Shown here one piece after another: positions 7,115 to 14,053 of a stretch of DNA of 14,053 nt (its first letter is position 1; each line of letters starts with the position of its first letter). Origin of the DNA: Candidatus Profundicultor aquiphilus (GTDB lineage Bacteria; Atribacterota; Atribacteria; Atribacterales; Caldatribacteriaceae); NCBI GenBank assembly GCA_013314795.1, contig JABUEZ010000022.1, forward strand, positions 1 through 14,053. The letters run 5' to 3'. The notes under the pieces are model-generated. The model did not search any database, was not told the origin of the DNA, and saw only the letters and a program-made list of their open reading frames with translations. The translations under genes were made by a program, and so were the position numbers.

Positions 7115-7661
7115 TGGAATAGATTGGAAAGGTATGACTCAAGAGATTGTGTCTCTGGCTCGCAGAGCCATCGAGTATTATCTGAAGACGGGTAATTACC
7201 TTTCTGTGCCGTCTTCTCTTTCTCCGGTGCTTCTGAATACAAAGGGTGGTGTCTTTGTTTCTCTCAAGAAGGGAAAATCACTTCGTGGGTGTATTGGCAC
7301 TTTTCTTCCTCAACGGGAAAATTTGGCTCAGGAAATCATCTATAATGCGGTGAGTGCTGCAATTTCTGATCCTCGCTTTCCACCGGTGCGACAGTCGGAG
7401 TTACCGGAAATCACCATTTCGGTGGATGTGCTTTCTCCCCTGGAAATTGTGCAAGATAAGCGATTGCTTGATCCCCGGAAATATGGGGTGCTAGTAGAAA
7501 GTGGCTGTAAAAGAGGGTTGCTTCTTCCAGACCTTGAAGGGGTTGATACAGTGGAGGAGCAACTCCGTATCGCAATGGGGAAAGCCGGAATCATGCCTCA
7601 CGAGCCGGTAACTATATACCGTTTCACAGTAGAACGATTTAAAGAAGAAAAGAGTGGGTAG
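7107..7661 (+). CDS. amrA: AMMECR1-domain protein, AmrA of the AmmeMemoRadiSam set
   Basis: A protein of 184 residues from TTG 7107; the alternative ATG 7134 gives 175. The AMMECR1 domain spans almost the whole protein: an N-terminal helix (LARRAIEYYLKTG), a strand-rich core with the hallmark LRGCIGTF near residue 60, then DPRFPPV and ISVDVLSP, and an end with TVEEQLRIAMGKAGI. The biochemical role of the domain is not established. In bacteria and archaea it is found with a Memo-family protein and a radical SAM enzyme. The radical SAM partner follows after 2 bases, but no Memo gene is in the window. A larger frame opening near 6936 is only a fortuitous extension over the upstream gene. Confidence 0.88.
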   Translation: MSNGIDWKGMTQEIVSLARRAIEYYLKTGNYLSVPSSLSPVLLNTKGGVFVSLKKGKSLRGCIGTFLPQRENLAQEIIYNAVSAAISDPRFPPVRQSELPEITISVDVLSPLEIVQDKRLLDPRKYGVLVESGCKRGLLLPDLEGVDTVEEQLRIAMGKAGIMPHEPVTIYRFTVERFKEEKSG

Positions 7662-7663
7662 CG

Positions 7664-8662
7664 GTGGAAACGGCACGATTCTGGGAGAATGTTGCAGGAA
7701 CTACCCAGGTGCGGTGTCTTCTTTGCCCGCACCACTGTCTTCTTGAGGAAAACCGAACTGGGATTTGCCGGGTACGGCAAAATCGAGGTGGAATTCTTTA
7801 TGCCCAAACTTATGGGAAAATTGCCGCGCTGGCCTTTGATCCGGTTGAGAAGAAACCTCTTTATCATTTCTATCCCGGTCGAAGTATTCTCTCAATAGGG
7901 AGTGTGGGGTGTAACCTGCGCTGTATCTTCTGTCAGAATTGGCATATTTCTCAGGTGGATTTCCAGAGCTTTCCTTTACAGGATGTGTCTGGAAAACAAC
8001 TGGTGGAAATGGCTATGAATCATGGCTCTGTGGGTATTGCCTATACCTATAACGAACCGCTGATTTCCTGGGAATTCGTTTATGATACTGCTTTTCTGGC
8101 GCGGGAAAAAAACCTCAAAAATGTTTTGGTGACCAATGGATACATTGAAAGAGAACCCCTTCGGGAACTTTTACCCCTTATCGATGCTATGAATATTGAT
8201 TTGAAATCCATGGACGAAGTTTTCTATCAGCGGTACTGCGGTGGGAAGCTTTCTCCTGTTCTTGCGACTATCGAAATGGCTTTTAATGCCGGTGTGCATG
8301 TAGAAATCACTAATCTCCTTGTTCCATGCCTTAACGATCGATTGGAGCTGGTGGAGCAACTGGTTGACTGGGTTTCCCGCCTTTCTTCTTCTATTCCCCT
8401 TCATTTTTCCCGTTATTTCCCGGCATATCGTCTGGATTACCCTCCCACTTCGTTATCTATGCTGGAGGAAGCCTTTAGGGTGGCCAAAGGGAAGCTCCAT
8501 TTCGTATATCTGGGAAATGTTCAGGATGCTGAAAAGAATTCTACGTTTTGCCCTTCCTGTGGTAAGCCTGTGGTCAGGCGAAGTGGTTACGTGGTGGATG
8601 TCGTCGGCTTAGAAGGGAAACGTTGTAAGTTTTGTCAGGCCAGCCTTCCTTTTTACAATTGA
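7664..8662 (+). CDS. amrS: AmmeMemoRadiSam system radical SAM enzyme (AmrS)
   Basis: A protein of 332 residues starting at GTG 7664, two bases after the upstream stop; the N-terminus (ETARFWE, then VRCLLCPHHC) is what the family usually shows. The radical SAM CX3CX2C motif is CNLRCIFC (Cys83, Cys87, Cys90). The N-terminal cysteine group CLLCPHHC with a later GIC, and the C-terminal CPSCG and CKFC pairs, look like extra metal-binding ends typical of this family. TYNEP and the NGYIERE segment belong to the SAM-binding barrel. The fold resembles pyruvate formate-lyase activating enzymes, which is the main alternative label, but no glycyl radical enzyme is nearby and the AMMECR1 neighbour favours AmrS. 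The substrate is unknown. The stop overlaps the proposed apbE start. Confidence 0.9.
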   Translation: METARFWENVAGTTQVRCLLCPHHCLLEENRTGICRVRQNRGGILYAQTYGKIAALAFDPVEKKPLYHFYPGRSILSIGSVGCNLRCIFCQNWHISQVDFQSFPLQDVSGKQLVEMAMNHGSVGIAYTYNEPLISWEFVYDTAFLAREKNLKNVLVTNGYIEREPLRELLPLIDAMNIDLKSMDEVFYQRYCGGKLSPVLATIEMAFNAGVHVEITNLLVPCLNDRLELVEQLVDWVSRLSSSIPLHFSRYFPAYRLDYPPTSLSMLEEAFRVAKGKLHFVYLGNVQDAEKNSTFCPSCGKPVVRRSGYVVDVVGLEGKRCKFCQASLPFYN

Positions 8663-9639
8663 AAAGAACAATCGTTTGGCTTTCAGTTTTTTTCGTGCTT
8701 TTTCTGGTTCTGGCTTTTTTTTACCTGTCTTCAGGGATGACAATGGATCATTACACCTTTTTTGGCCTTGATACGATCATTGAGGTTACTCTTCCTCGCC
8801 GATATGCTTTCTTAACCAGAGATATTGAATATACTATTGCTCATTTCGATCGCCTCTGGAACCGGTTTTCTCCGGAGAGTGTGGTGTGGAAGATTAACCA
8901 CGCACGATCCTGTGAGGTTGATGCAGATACCTTGAGTATTCTGAAGGAAGCGACGCGGCTTTCTCAAGATACGGGAGGATTTTTTTGCCCTTTGGTTGCT
9001 CCACTTCTTGACCTGTGGGGGTTTTCCACGAATCCTCGAGTTCCAGAGGAACAGGAAATACGGAAAGTAGTGCAGGAAATTTCGCAGAGTTATCTCGTAA
9101 TTGAAGGGAAACGGGTTTCTCTGATGGGGGAGGGCCAACTGGATCTTGGGGGAATTGCGAAAGGGTATGTGGTGGATTCTCTGGTTTCATTGTTGAAGAG
9201 TAAGGGGGTAAATAAGGCACTCATCAACGCTGGTGGGCAGGTCTTCGGTTTTGGCACGGAGTGGAAAGTGGGCATTCTCAACCCGGTTACCGGCAAAGTG
9301 GCGGGGTATATTATAATTGAGAATATGTCAGTTTCAACATCGGGTGATTATTTTCGATTTTTTGAGCGCGATGGAATTCGGTATCATCACGTGGTCAACC
9401 CTCTCACTGGTTATCCAGGGGATGACTTTCGAAGCGTTACGGTTGTGGCATCACGAGGAGTTTTGGCTGATGTGCTTTCCACGGCTATTCTGGCTGGGGG
9501 TAACGAAGCTCTTTTATTGGTGGAAAAAAATTTTGGAAATCTGGCTTTTCTCGCCATTAATGCGAAAGGAGAATTTTTGATTTCGGAAAACATGAAAAAG
9601 AATTTCGTTTTCCTATCTTCTGAAGAGGTGCAACCTTGA
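8659..9639 (+). CDS. apbE: FAD:protein FMN transferase, ApbE family, membrane-anchored or exported
   Basis: A protein of 326 residues from TTG 8659 (TTGA overlap with amrS). This start gives a classical signal or anchor: MKRT followed by a hydrophobic stretch to about residue 24. No Cys follows it, so it is not a lipoprotein. A longer frame from TTG 8632 would put nine extra residues before the anchor. Family motifs are DLGGIAKGYVVD (Asp162 on), VSTSGDY (225-231), HHVVNPLTGYP (243 on), and GVLADVLSTA with Asp271 and Thr275 as likely Mg2+ ligands. ApbE attaches FMN through a phosphodiester to Ser/Thr of extracytoplasmic proteins such as RnfG/RnfD, NqrB/C or flavin reductases. No such target is in the window. 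It sits directly before mreC with another TTGA overlap, an unexpected neighbour for wall genes. Confidence 0.9.
   Translation: MKRTIVWLSVFFVLFLVLAFFYLSSGMTMDHYTFFGLDTIIEVTLPRRYAFLTRDIEYTIAHFDRLWNRFSPESVVWKINHARSCEVDADTLSILKEATRLSQDTGGFFCPLVAPLLDLWGFSTNPRVPEEQEIRKVVQEISQSYLVIEGKRVSLMGEGQLDLGGIAKGYVVDSLVSLLKSKGVNKALINAGGQVFGFGTEWKVGILNPVTGKVAGYIIIENMSVSTSGDYFRFFERDGIRYHHVVNPLTGYPGDDFRSVTVVASRGVLADVLSTAILAGGNEALLLVEKNFGNLAFLAINAKGEFLISENMKKNFVFLSSEEVQP
9624..9628 (+). promoter_or_regulatory. Ribosome binding site of mreC
   Basis: AGAGG lies 7 bases before TTG 9636, within the 3' end of apbE. It supports a TTG start that overlaps the apbE stop codon. Confidence 0.55.
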
Positions 9640-10433
9640 AATTCGGGAAAATCATTGTTCTTGTTGTTTTGGCGGTCATTGGTTTTCAGGTGCTCCTTTT
9701 TGCCTTGCGGAAACCCGATGGCGGTTTAGGAGGAGAATTGCGGGGTATTGCAGTGCCATTCTATCGGGGTGGTGCGTTTCTGGGCAAAATGACGGAGAAA
9801 TGGATAGCCGAGTTACGAGATAAGAAACGGTTGATCGAAGAGAACGAGCGCCTAAGGGAAGAACTGGGAGTTCTCTCGAGCGAGAATGCCCTTCTGCGAG
9901 GAGAACTGGAGAAGCTGCGCATGGAAATAGAAGCCAGCCAAGTTGAGAAGGAGGTTGGTTTTGAAGTGATCCCTGCGCAGGTTATTGGGAGAGATCCCTA
10001 TGATTGGTTAGGGAAGGCAGTAATTGATAGGGGGAGAGAGGACGGAATTGAGGAAGACATGATCGTGGTAACATACCAGGGGATGATTGGTAAAATTGAA
10101 GCGGTCTACGATTCGTATTCGGTGGTTCGGCTTCTTTTGAGTCCTTTTTTGGCCGTGGGGGTTCTGGTGCAGAGAACAAAAGATCTGGGGGTTGCAGTTG
10201 GTGATGGGAGTGGTCTCTGTGTTATTAAATATATCTACCGGGCTTCTAATTTGCAGAAAGGCGATGTGGTGGTAACTTCGGGTCTGGGTCCCGGAACTCC
10301 CCGGGGAATTGTAGTGGGTAGAATATTGGAAGTAAAGGAAGAAGAGGGAGGATTGTTTAAAGAAGCGATTCTGCAGCCAAGTTGTGACTTTTCGATTTTA
10401 GAGCGGGTGCTGGTGATTAAAAGTGCTCCATGA
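9636..10433 (+). CDS. mreC: Rod shape-determining protein MreC
   Basis: A protein of 265 residues, a usual length for MreC. A short cytoplasmic start (MKFGK) leads to one membrane helix (about 5-24), then a coiled coil rich in Leu and Glu (about 55-103) and the beta-rich extracellular domain (about 108-263). Family-like segments there are VIGRDPYDWLGKAVIDRG, GMIGKIEAV, and TSGLGPGTPRGIVVGRI. MreC dimerises outside the membrane and activates the PBP2-RodA synthase by contacting PBP2. The start TTG 9636 overlaps the apbE stop. The gene usually upstream, mreB, is absent here; apbE takes its place. The stop lies 11 bases inside mreD. Confidence 0.93.
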   Translation: MKFGKIIVLVVLAVIGFQVLLFALRKPDGGLGGELRGIAVPFYRGGAFLGKMTEKWIAELRDKKRLIEENERLREELGVLSSENALLRGELEKLRMEIEASQVEKEVGFEVIPAQVIGRDPYDWLGKAVIDRGREDGIEEDMIVVTYQGMIGKIEAVYDSYSVVRLLLSPFLAVGVLVQRTKDLGVAVGDGSGLCVIKYIYRASNLQKGDVVVTSGLGPGTPRGIVVGRILEVKEEEGGLFKEAILQPSCDFSILERVLVIKSAP

Positions 10434-10926
10434 GGAAACAAAAAATTTTCGATTTTTCTGGCCCCATTTTCTCCTCTTCTTTGTTTCACAATGTATGATA
10501 TACGTTGTTTTGGCCCGTTTCTCTCCAGCTTTTCTTCGTTTGAACCTATTTCTCTCTCTGGCGGTATTTCTGGTATGGATTAACGGAAATCCCTGGTGGG
10601 GAATGGTAACGTTTTTGGGATTGGGTGTGATCATGGATGTGTTTTCTTTCGCTCCTTTTGGCCATTTCTTTTTTCTTGCTAGTGTGATACTTCTTCTGGT
10701 TGCCTTCTGGAAGCAGGTTTTTTCCGCCACTCAGGCGTCGCTCTGTTTTCTTTTTATATTTGCTCCTTTTGTGGAACTTCTGGTTGAAGGGTTCATCTCT
10801 ATGTACGCGCGGGGAATCTGTATCCCTCTCTGGGAATTGATTCTAACAAAAACTCTAAGTATTCCCACCAACGCATTCTTCTTTTTGCTCTGGTGCTGGG
10901 GAGGGTGGAACCGTAATGTGGGATAA
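10423..10926 (+). CDS. mreD: Rod shape-determining protein MreD
   Basis: A protein of 167 residues, the standard MreD size, hydrophobic throughout with about five membrane segments (for example about 12-30, 40-55, 60-75, 80-100 and 145-160). Sequence conservation in MreD is low, so the call rests on size, topology, the GVIMDVFSFAPFG segment (MreD proteins commonly have G-x2-D-x3-G/P here), and position between mreC and mrdA. GTG 10423 is the best start in this frame. The ATG at 10430 is out of frame and leads to a stop after 22 codons. It overlaps both neighbours by 11 bases. Confidence 0.9.
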   Translation: MLHEETKNFRFFWPHFLLFFVSQCMIYVVLARFSPAFLRLNLFLSLAVFLVWINGNPWWGMVTFLGLGVIMDVFSFAPFGHFFFLASVILLLVAFWKQVFSATQASLCFLFIFAPFVELLVEGFISMYARGICIPLWELILTKTLSIPTNAFFFLLWCWGGWNRNVG

Positions 10927-12673
10927 GGAAACCGCGGAAAGAACATATCATCGTATCGGAATTTTAGGATGGATTTTGTTTGCCTTCCTGATGGGTCTTT
11001 TTTTGCGACTCTGGTATTTGAGTGTTTTGCAGGGGGATTGGTACAGAGAGCGTTCGGAGAGAAACTGGGTTAGAATCATTCCTCTGCAAGCACTGCGCGG
11101 GAATGTTTACGACTGTAATGGGAAAATTCTGGCAGAGGATCTCCCTCGCTTCCGGCTGGTACTTCTTGAAGGAAGCATGAAAGTCGAAGAAGCCAGAAAC
11201 AAAGTGGAGAAGGTTTTGGGACGAGGGCTTGGTTCAGAGTTTCGGGAAATTGCTCCGGGAGAAATTGTACTCTTGGAAGACTTGTCCCTGGAGGAAGTCA
11301 TTAAGGTTGAGGAAGCCCAGGGTGATCTTCCGGGGGTGGTGGTAGAAAGTTATCCCCTTCGATTTTATCCCGCTTCTGAAGCGTTTTCGCACGTTGTGGG
11401 GTACGTGGGAAAGGTAACTTCTGAGGAATTCAAGTCCCTGGGGCCTTTAGGGTATGAAGTATGGGACAGAGTGGGAAAAGGAGGAGTAGAGTTATTTTAT
11501 GAGAACCTGTTGCGGGGGGAGAAAGGATATCGTCGAATCGAGGTTGATGCCCTGGGTCGGGTAAGGAGAGTTCTGGAAAACCATCCTGCTCGGTTTGAGA
11601 ATTCTATAGTGTTGACCCTGGATCGGGATTTTCAGGAATACTGTTACGGATTGCTGGGAAATCACCGGGGGACAATCATTATCGGTAAACCCTCCACTGG
11701 CGAGGTTCTTGTTTTGGTCAGTAAGCCCGGTTTTGATCCCAATGACCTTGTAAAAGGGCTGAGCACTGAGAAATGGACGAAACTTACTCAAAACGAGGCA
11801 AAACCATTTACAAATCGTGCTGTACAGGCGACATATTCTCCGGGTTCCATTTTTAAGTTGCTCGTGGCTATCGCTGGTTTAGACGAAGGGATTATTTCTG
11901 CTCAGACCACTTTCTTCTGCCCTGGTTTTCTGGAGTATAACGACAAGCATTATTACTGCTGGAATAGGACTGGTCATGGAACGGTCAATGTAGAGAAGGC
12001 AATCGCCCATTCCTGTAATGTTTTTTTCTATAACCTGGCTTTAAGGCTGGGTCCAGAGAAAATAGCAAGTTATGCTCAGAAGTTTGGTCTGGGGGTGAAG
12101 CCCGATTTTGACCTGCCTGGTGTCAAAGAGGGATTCCTTCCAACCCCGAACTGGAAGAGACAGGCCAGGCGGGAAATCTGGTACCCAGGAGATACACTGA
12201 ATCTTTCCATAGGACAGGGGTATCTCCTGGTAACTCCGTTTGAAATCTATCGCCTGCTATGTGGCATTGCCACAAGAGGTAAAATTTACAGGCCACATCT
12301 TCTTAAGGGGGTTCTGGACAGTAAAGGGAGATTGATCAAAGATAACAGGGCGGTTCTGGAGCGGGAAATCAGGATAAAAGAAAGTACCTGGAATCTCCTG
12401 ATTAACGGAATGAAAAGGGTTGTTACCCAGGGCACTGGATATGCTTGTCGGGGTATTCCGGTAGAACTCGCGGCCAAAACTGGTACGGCTCAGAATCCCC
12501 ACGGGAAAGACCACTCCTGGTTTGGGGGTTTTTTCCCGGTGGAAAATCCCGAAATTACTTTTCTAGTTTTTGTGGAAAATGGAGGAGATGGGAGTGGGGA
12601 AGCAGCTCATATTGCAAACGATCTGATTCGTTGGTTTCTGGAAAAAAGAGGTGTTGAGCGTGGGAGAAGATAA
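10916..12673 (+). CDS. mrdA: Penicillin-binding protein 2, elongasome transpeptidase
   Basis: A protein of 585 residues of class B PBP type. One membrane helix (about 13-36) is followed by the dimerisation or pedestal domain (RGNVYDCNGKILAEDLPRF at about 61-79) and the transpeptidase domain from about 250. The active-site motifs are complete: SIFK with nucleophile Ser311 and Lys314, SCN at 366-368, and KTG at 521-523. It cross-links new peptidoglycan during side-wall growth with RodA as glycosyltransferase. In place of the commonest R-G-x-I-Y-D-R-N-G signature it has RGNVYDCNG, with a Cys at the Arg position. The start ATG 10916 overlaps mreD and has GGAGGG ten bases upstream (10900-10905). 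It is one of only two ATG starts in this run. Confidence 0.95.
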   Translation: MWDKETAERTYHRIGILGWILFAFLMGLFLRLWYLSVLQGDWYRERSERNWVRIIPLQALRGNVYDCNGKILAEDLPRFRLVLLEGSMKVEEARNKVEKVLGRGLGSEFREIAPGEIVLLEDLSLEEVIKVEEAQGDLPGVVVESYPLRFYPASEAFSHVVGYVGKVTSEEFKSLGPLGYEVWDRVGKGGVELFYENLLRGEKGYRRIEVDALGRVRRVLENHPARFENSIVLTLDRDFQEYCYGLLGNHRGTIIIGKPSTGEVLVLVSKPGFDPNDLVKGLSTEKWTKLTQNEAKPFTNRAVQATYSPGSIFKLLVAIAGLDEGIISAQTTFFCPGFLEYNDKHYYCWNRTGHGTVNVEKAIAHSCNVFFYNLALRLGPEKIASYAQKFGLGVKPDFDLPGVKEGFLPTPNWKRQARREIWYPGDTLNLSIGQGYLLVTPFEIYRLLCGIATRGKIYRPHLLKGVLDSKGRLIKDNRAVLEREIRIKESTWNLLINGMKRVVTQGTGYACRGIPVELAAKTGTAQNPHGKDHSWFGGFFPVENPEITFLVFVENGGDGSGEAAHIANDLIRWFLEKRGVERGRR

Positions 12674-13757
12674 AGTTCTCGTTGCGGTCGTGGTAGCGCT
12701 TTGCCTGGTGGGAATTTTGGCGGTGTACAGCGTGGATCCCATGCGGGGGGAGGGATGGGGGGTTAGAAGTTTCTTTGGGCGACAGATTATTTGGAATATT
12801 GCTGGTTGGTCTCTTTTTCTTTTTTTTGCTTTTCTTGATTATCGTTTTCTTGCCAGGGGAGGATGGTTGTTTTACCTTCTCATGTGCCTTTCTTTGGGGG
12901 GAGTGCTCCTTTTTGGTACGGGCGATGAAACTGGTGCTCGAAGATGGCTTTTCTCTCAGTCTGTTCAACCTGCTGAGTTCGCTAAGTTATTCCTCGTTCT
13001 TTTTCTCGGTTTTTATATGAACGCAAATAAAGAGGAGTTTGACTCCTATGCTTTGTTGCTTAAAAGCGGTGTGCTTTCTCTTGTGCCTGTAGCTTTGGTC
13101 TTTGTGGAACCCGATCTTGGGACTTCTTTGGTGCTCCTTATAACCTGGTTGGGAACCCTCTTTGTCTGTGGTTTTGGCGGAAGAAAGTTAGGGGTGGTAT
13201 TCGGAGGGCTGGCAGTTTTGGGTTCTTCGGGATGGTTATTTTTGAAAGAGTATCAAAAGAAACGAATTATGGCTTTTTTGAATCCCTGGAAAGATCCTCT
13301 TGGGAGTGGCTATAACGTTCTCCAGTCTCAGATTGCTATCGGTGCGGGGGGATTAACCGGTCAGGGATGGCTTTCGGGGAAACAGAGCCAGCTCCGTTTC
13401 CTTCCTGCCCGGCATACCGATTTTATCTTTGCTTCTTTTTGCGAGCAGACGGGTTTTCTGGGAGGAGCCCTTATTCTTCTTCTTCTGGGAGTACTGGTCT
13501 GGTTGTCGGTGAGAATTGCACGCAACGCCCTGGATTTGGAAGGAAAAATTTTTGCTTCACTCATCGGCGTGGTTTTTGGTTTTCAGTTTTTTGTCAACAC
13601 GGGAATGAACATGGGCATTATGCCGGTTACGGGTATTCCTCTTCCCTTTGTCAGTTACGGGGGGAGTGCTCTTCTTGTTAATCTGGCTATGGTTGGGTTG
13701 TTATATAATATTGCCAATTCGAGAAGGAAAGAGGTTGGAAGAAGGAGATTTGGATAA
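12660..13757 (+). CDS. rodA: RodA, SEDS-family peptidoglycan glycosyltransferase
   Basis: A protein of 365 residues (368 if it starts at GTG 12651) with about ten membrane segments, as expected for RodA. SEDS signatures are present: GARRWLF followed by QPAEFAKLFLVLF near the middle of the first half; GGLTGQGWLSGKQ, then LPARHTDFIFA, whose Asp (codon 13419) is the catalytic aspartate position of RodA/FtsW; and the C-terminal MPVTGIPLPFVSYGGSALL. It polymerises lipid II and works with PBP2 encoded just upstream. GTG 12660 is chosen because AGAGG (12647-12651) lies 8 bases before it, while GTG 12651 would overlap that site. The call is RodA rather than FtsW because it follows mreC, mreD and mrdA. 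Confidence 0.93.
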   Translation: MGEDKVLVAVVVALCLVGILAVYSVDPMRGEGWGVRSFFGRQIIWNIAGWSLFLFFAFLDYRFLARGGWLFYLLMCLSLGGVLLFGTGDETGARRWLFSQSVQPAEFAKLFLVLFLGFYMNANKEEFDSYALLLKSGVLSLVPVALVFVEPDLGTSLVLLITWLGTLFVCGFGGRKLGVVFGGLAVLGSSGWLFLKEYQKKRIMAFLNPWKDPLGSGYNVLQSQIAIGAGGLTGQGWLSGKQSQLRFLPARHTDFIFASFCEQTGFLGGALILLLLGVLVWLSVRIARNALDLEGKIFASLIGVVFGFQFFVNTGMNMGIMPVTGIPLPFVSYGGSALLVNLAMVGLLYNIANSRRKEVGRRRFG

Positions 13758-14053
13758 CCGGATCAGTAATAGAGAAATCTGTTCTGTTGCAAAGCCCGGG
13801 AGGTACATTGGGAGAGAGATAAATATGGTGGTGAAGCCAGAGCCGGTTAAGCTTTCGGTGGCACTGGCTTTCCCCGATACTTATGAAATTGGGATGTCTC
13901 ATGTGGGAATGAAAATTCTTTACCATCTTTTGAACATCCTTCCTGGGGTTCGAGCCGAGAGAGTTTTTGCTCCCTGGCCAGACATGGGTGCGTTGATGCG
14001 ACGCAAAAACATTCCTCTTTATTCTCTAGAAAGCAAATTGCCGGTTGCTTCCT
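13750..14053 (+). CDS. Radical SAM protein with N-terminal B12-binding-like region, TIGR03960 type (3' partial)
   Basis: The frame is open to the window end, with about 101 residues visible. Family-like N-terminal segments are KPGRYIGREIN, VALAFPDTYEIGMSHVGMKILYHLLN, and RAERVFAPWPDM followed by IPLYSLESK. These match the start of the TIGR03960 radical SAM family, whose bacterial genes often follow rod-shape genes and precede a DUF2344 gene and rng/rplU. The radical SAM cysteines would lie beyond the window, so the catalytic class is inferred from the N-terminus. TTG 13750 overlaps the rodA stop by 8 bases, with AAGGAG only 2 bases ahead; TTG 13735, with AAGGA at 13724-13728, is a fair alternative. 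Confidence 0.8.
   Translation, partial: MDNRISNREICSVAKPGRYIGREINMVVKPEPVKLSVALAFPDTYEIGMSHVGMKILYHLLNILPGVRAERVFAPWPDMGALMRRKNIPLYSLESKLPVAS

Noticed and set aside
7664..8662. Pyruvate formate-lyase activating enzyme
   Set aside because: The fold class is related, but there is no glycyl radical enzyme nearby, and the AMMECR1 neighbour and the extra N- and C-terminal cysteine pairs fit AmrS better.
10430..10498. ATG 10430 (ATGA overlap with mreC) as the mreD start
   Set aside because: It is in a different frame and reaches a stop after 22 codons. The membrane-protein frame is reached only from GTG 10423.

Overview
The window is wall-to-wall protein coding on the + strand, about half GC, with no RNA gene, insertion sequence or CRISPR array that I can see. 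It looks like chromosome of a strictly anaerobic, fermentative or syntrophic bacterium. The evidence is a multimeric NAD(P)-linked [FeFe] hydrogenase, a NuoF-GltD flavoprotein, radical SAM enzymes, and a Bacillota-like order of cell-wall genes (mreC-mreD-mrdA-rodA followed by a TIGR03960-type radical SAM gene). Atribacterota, Synergistota, Thermotogota or a deep Bacillota lineage would all fit; the sequence alone does not let me choose.

Region A (1-6656) is a redox operon. It holds a NuoF-GltD fusion flavoprotein whose 5' end lies outside the window, a NuoE/HydC-like [2Fe-2S] subunit, a NuoF/HydB-like flavoprotein, and a complete [FeFe] hydrogenase catalytic subunit (HydA). Together they could move electrons between H2, NAD(H), NADP(H) and possibly ferredoxin. 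The HydB-like subunit is stripped down: its N-terminal thioredoxin-like domain has no cysteine, and the usual C-terminal 2[4Fe-4S] ferredoxin domain is absent. The two NuoF-type genes share a 100-bp segment that is 99% identical inside otherwise diverged sequence, which points to recent gene conversion.

A strong GC hairpin (6665-6687) follows hydA. Its right arm is also the Shine-Dalgarno sequence of the next gene, so it may both attenuate transcription and hide a ribosome binding site.

Region B (6695-14053) is a very tightly packed second run, with gaps of at most 2 nt and overlaps of up to 14 nt: a YqgF/RuvX-like nuclease, an AMMECR1-domain protein, an AmrS-type radical SAM enzyme, an ApbE-type FMN transferase, MreC, MreD, PBP2 (MrdA), RodA, and the start of a TIGR03960-type radical SAM/B12-binding protein cut by the window end. 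MreC, MreD, PBP2 and RodA form the membrane part of the rod-shape wall-elongation machine. Most genes in this run appear to start with GTG or TTG, while the complete genes of region A start with ATG.

The longest stretches without a gene are 4848-4889 and 6657-6694, about 40 bases each. They hold only ribosome binding sites and the hairpin. I recognised no convincing promoter; both runs probably depend on promoters outside the window or on read-through.
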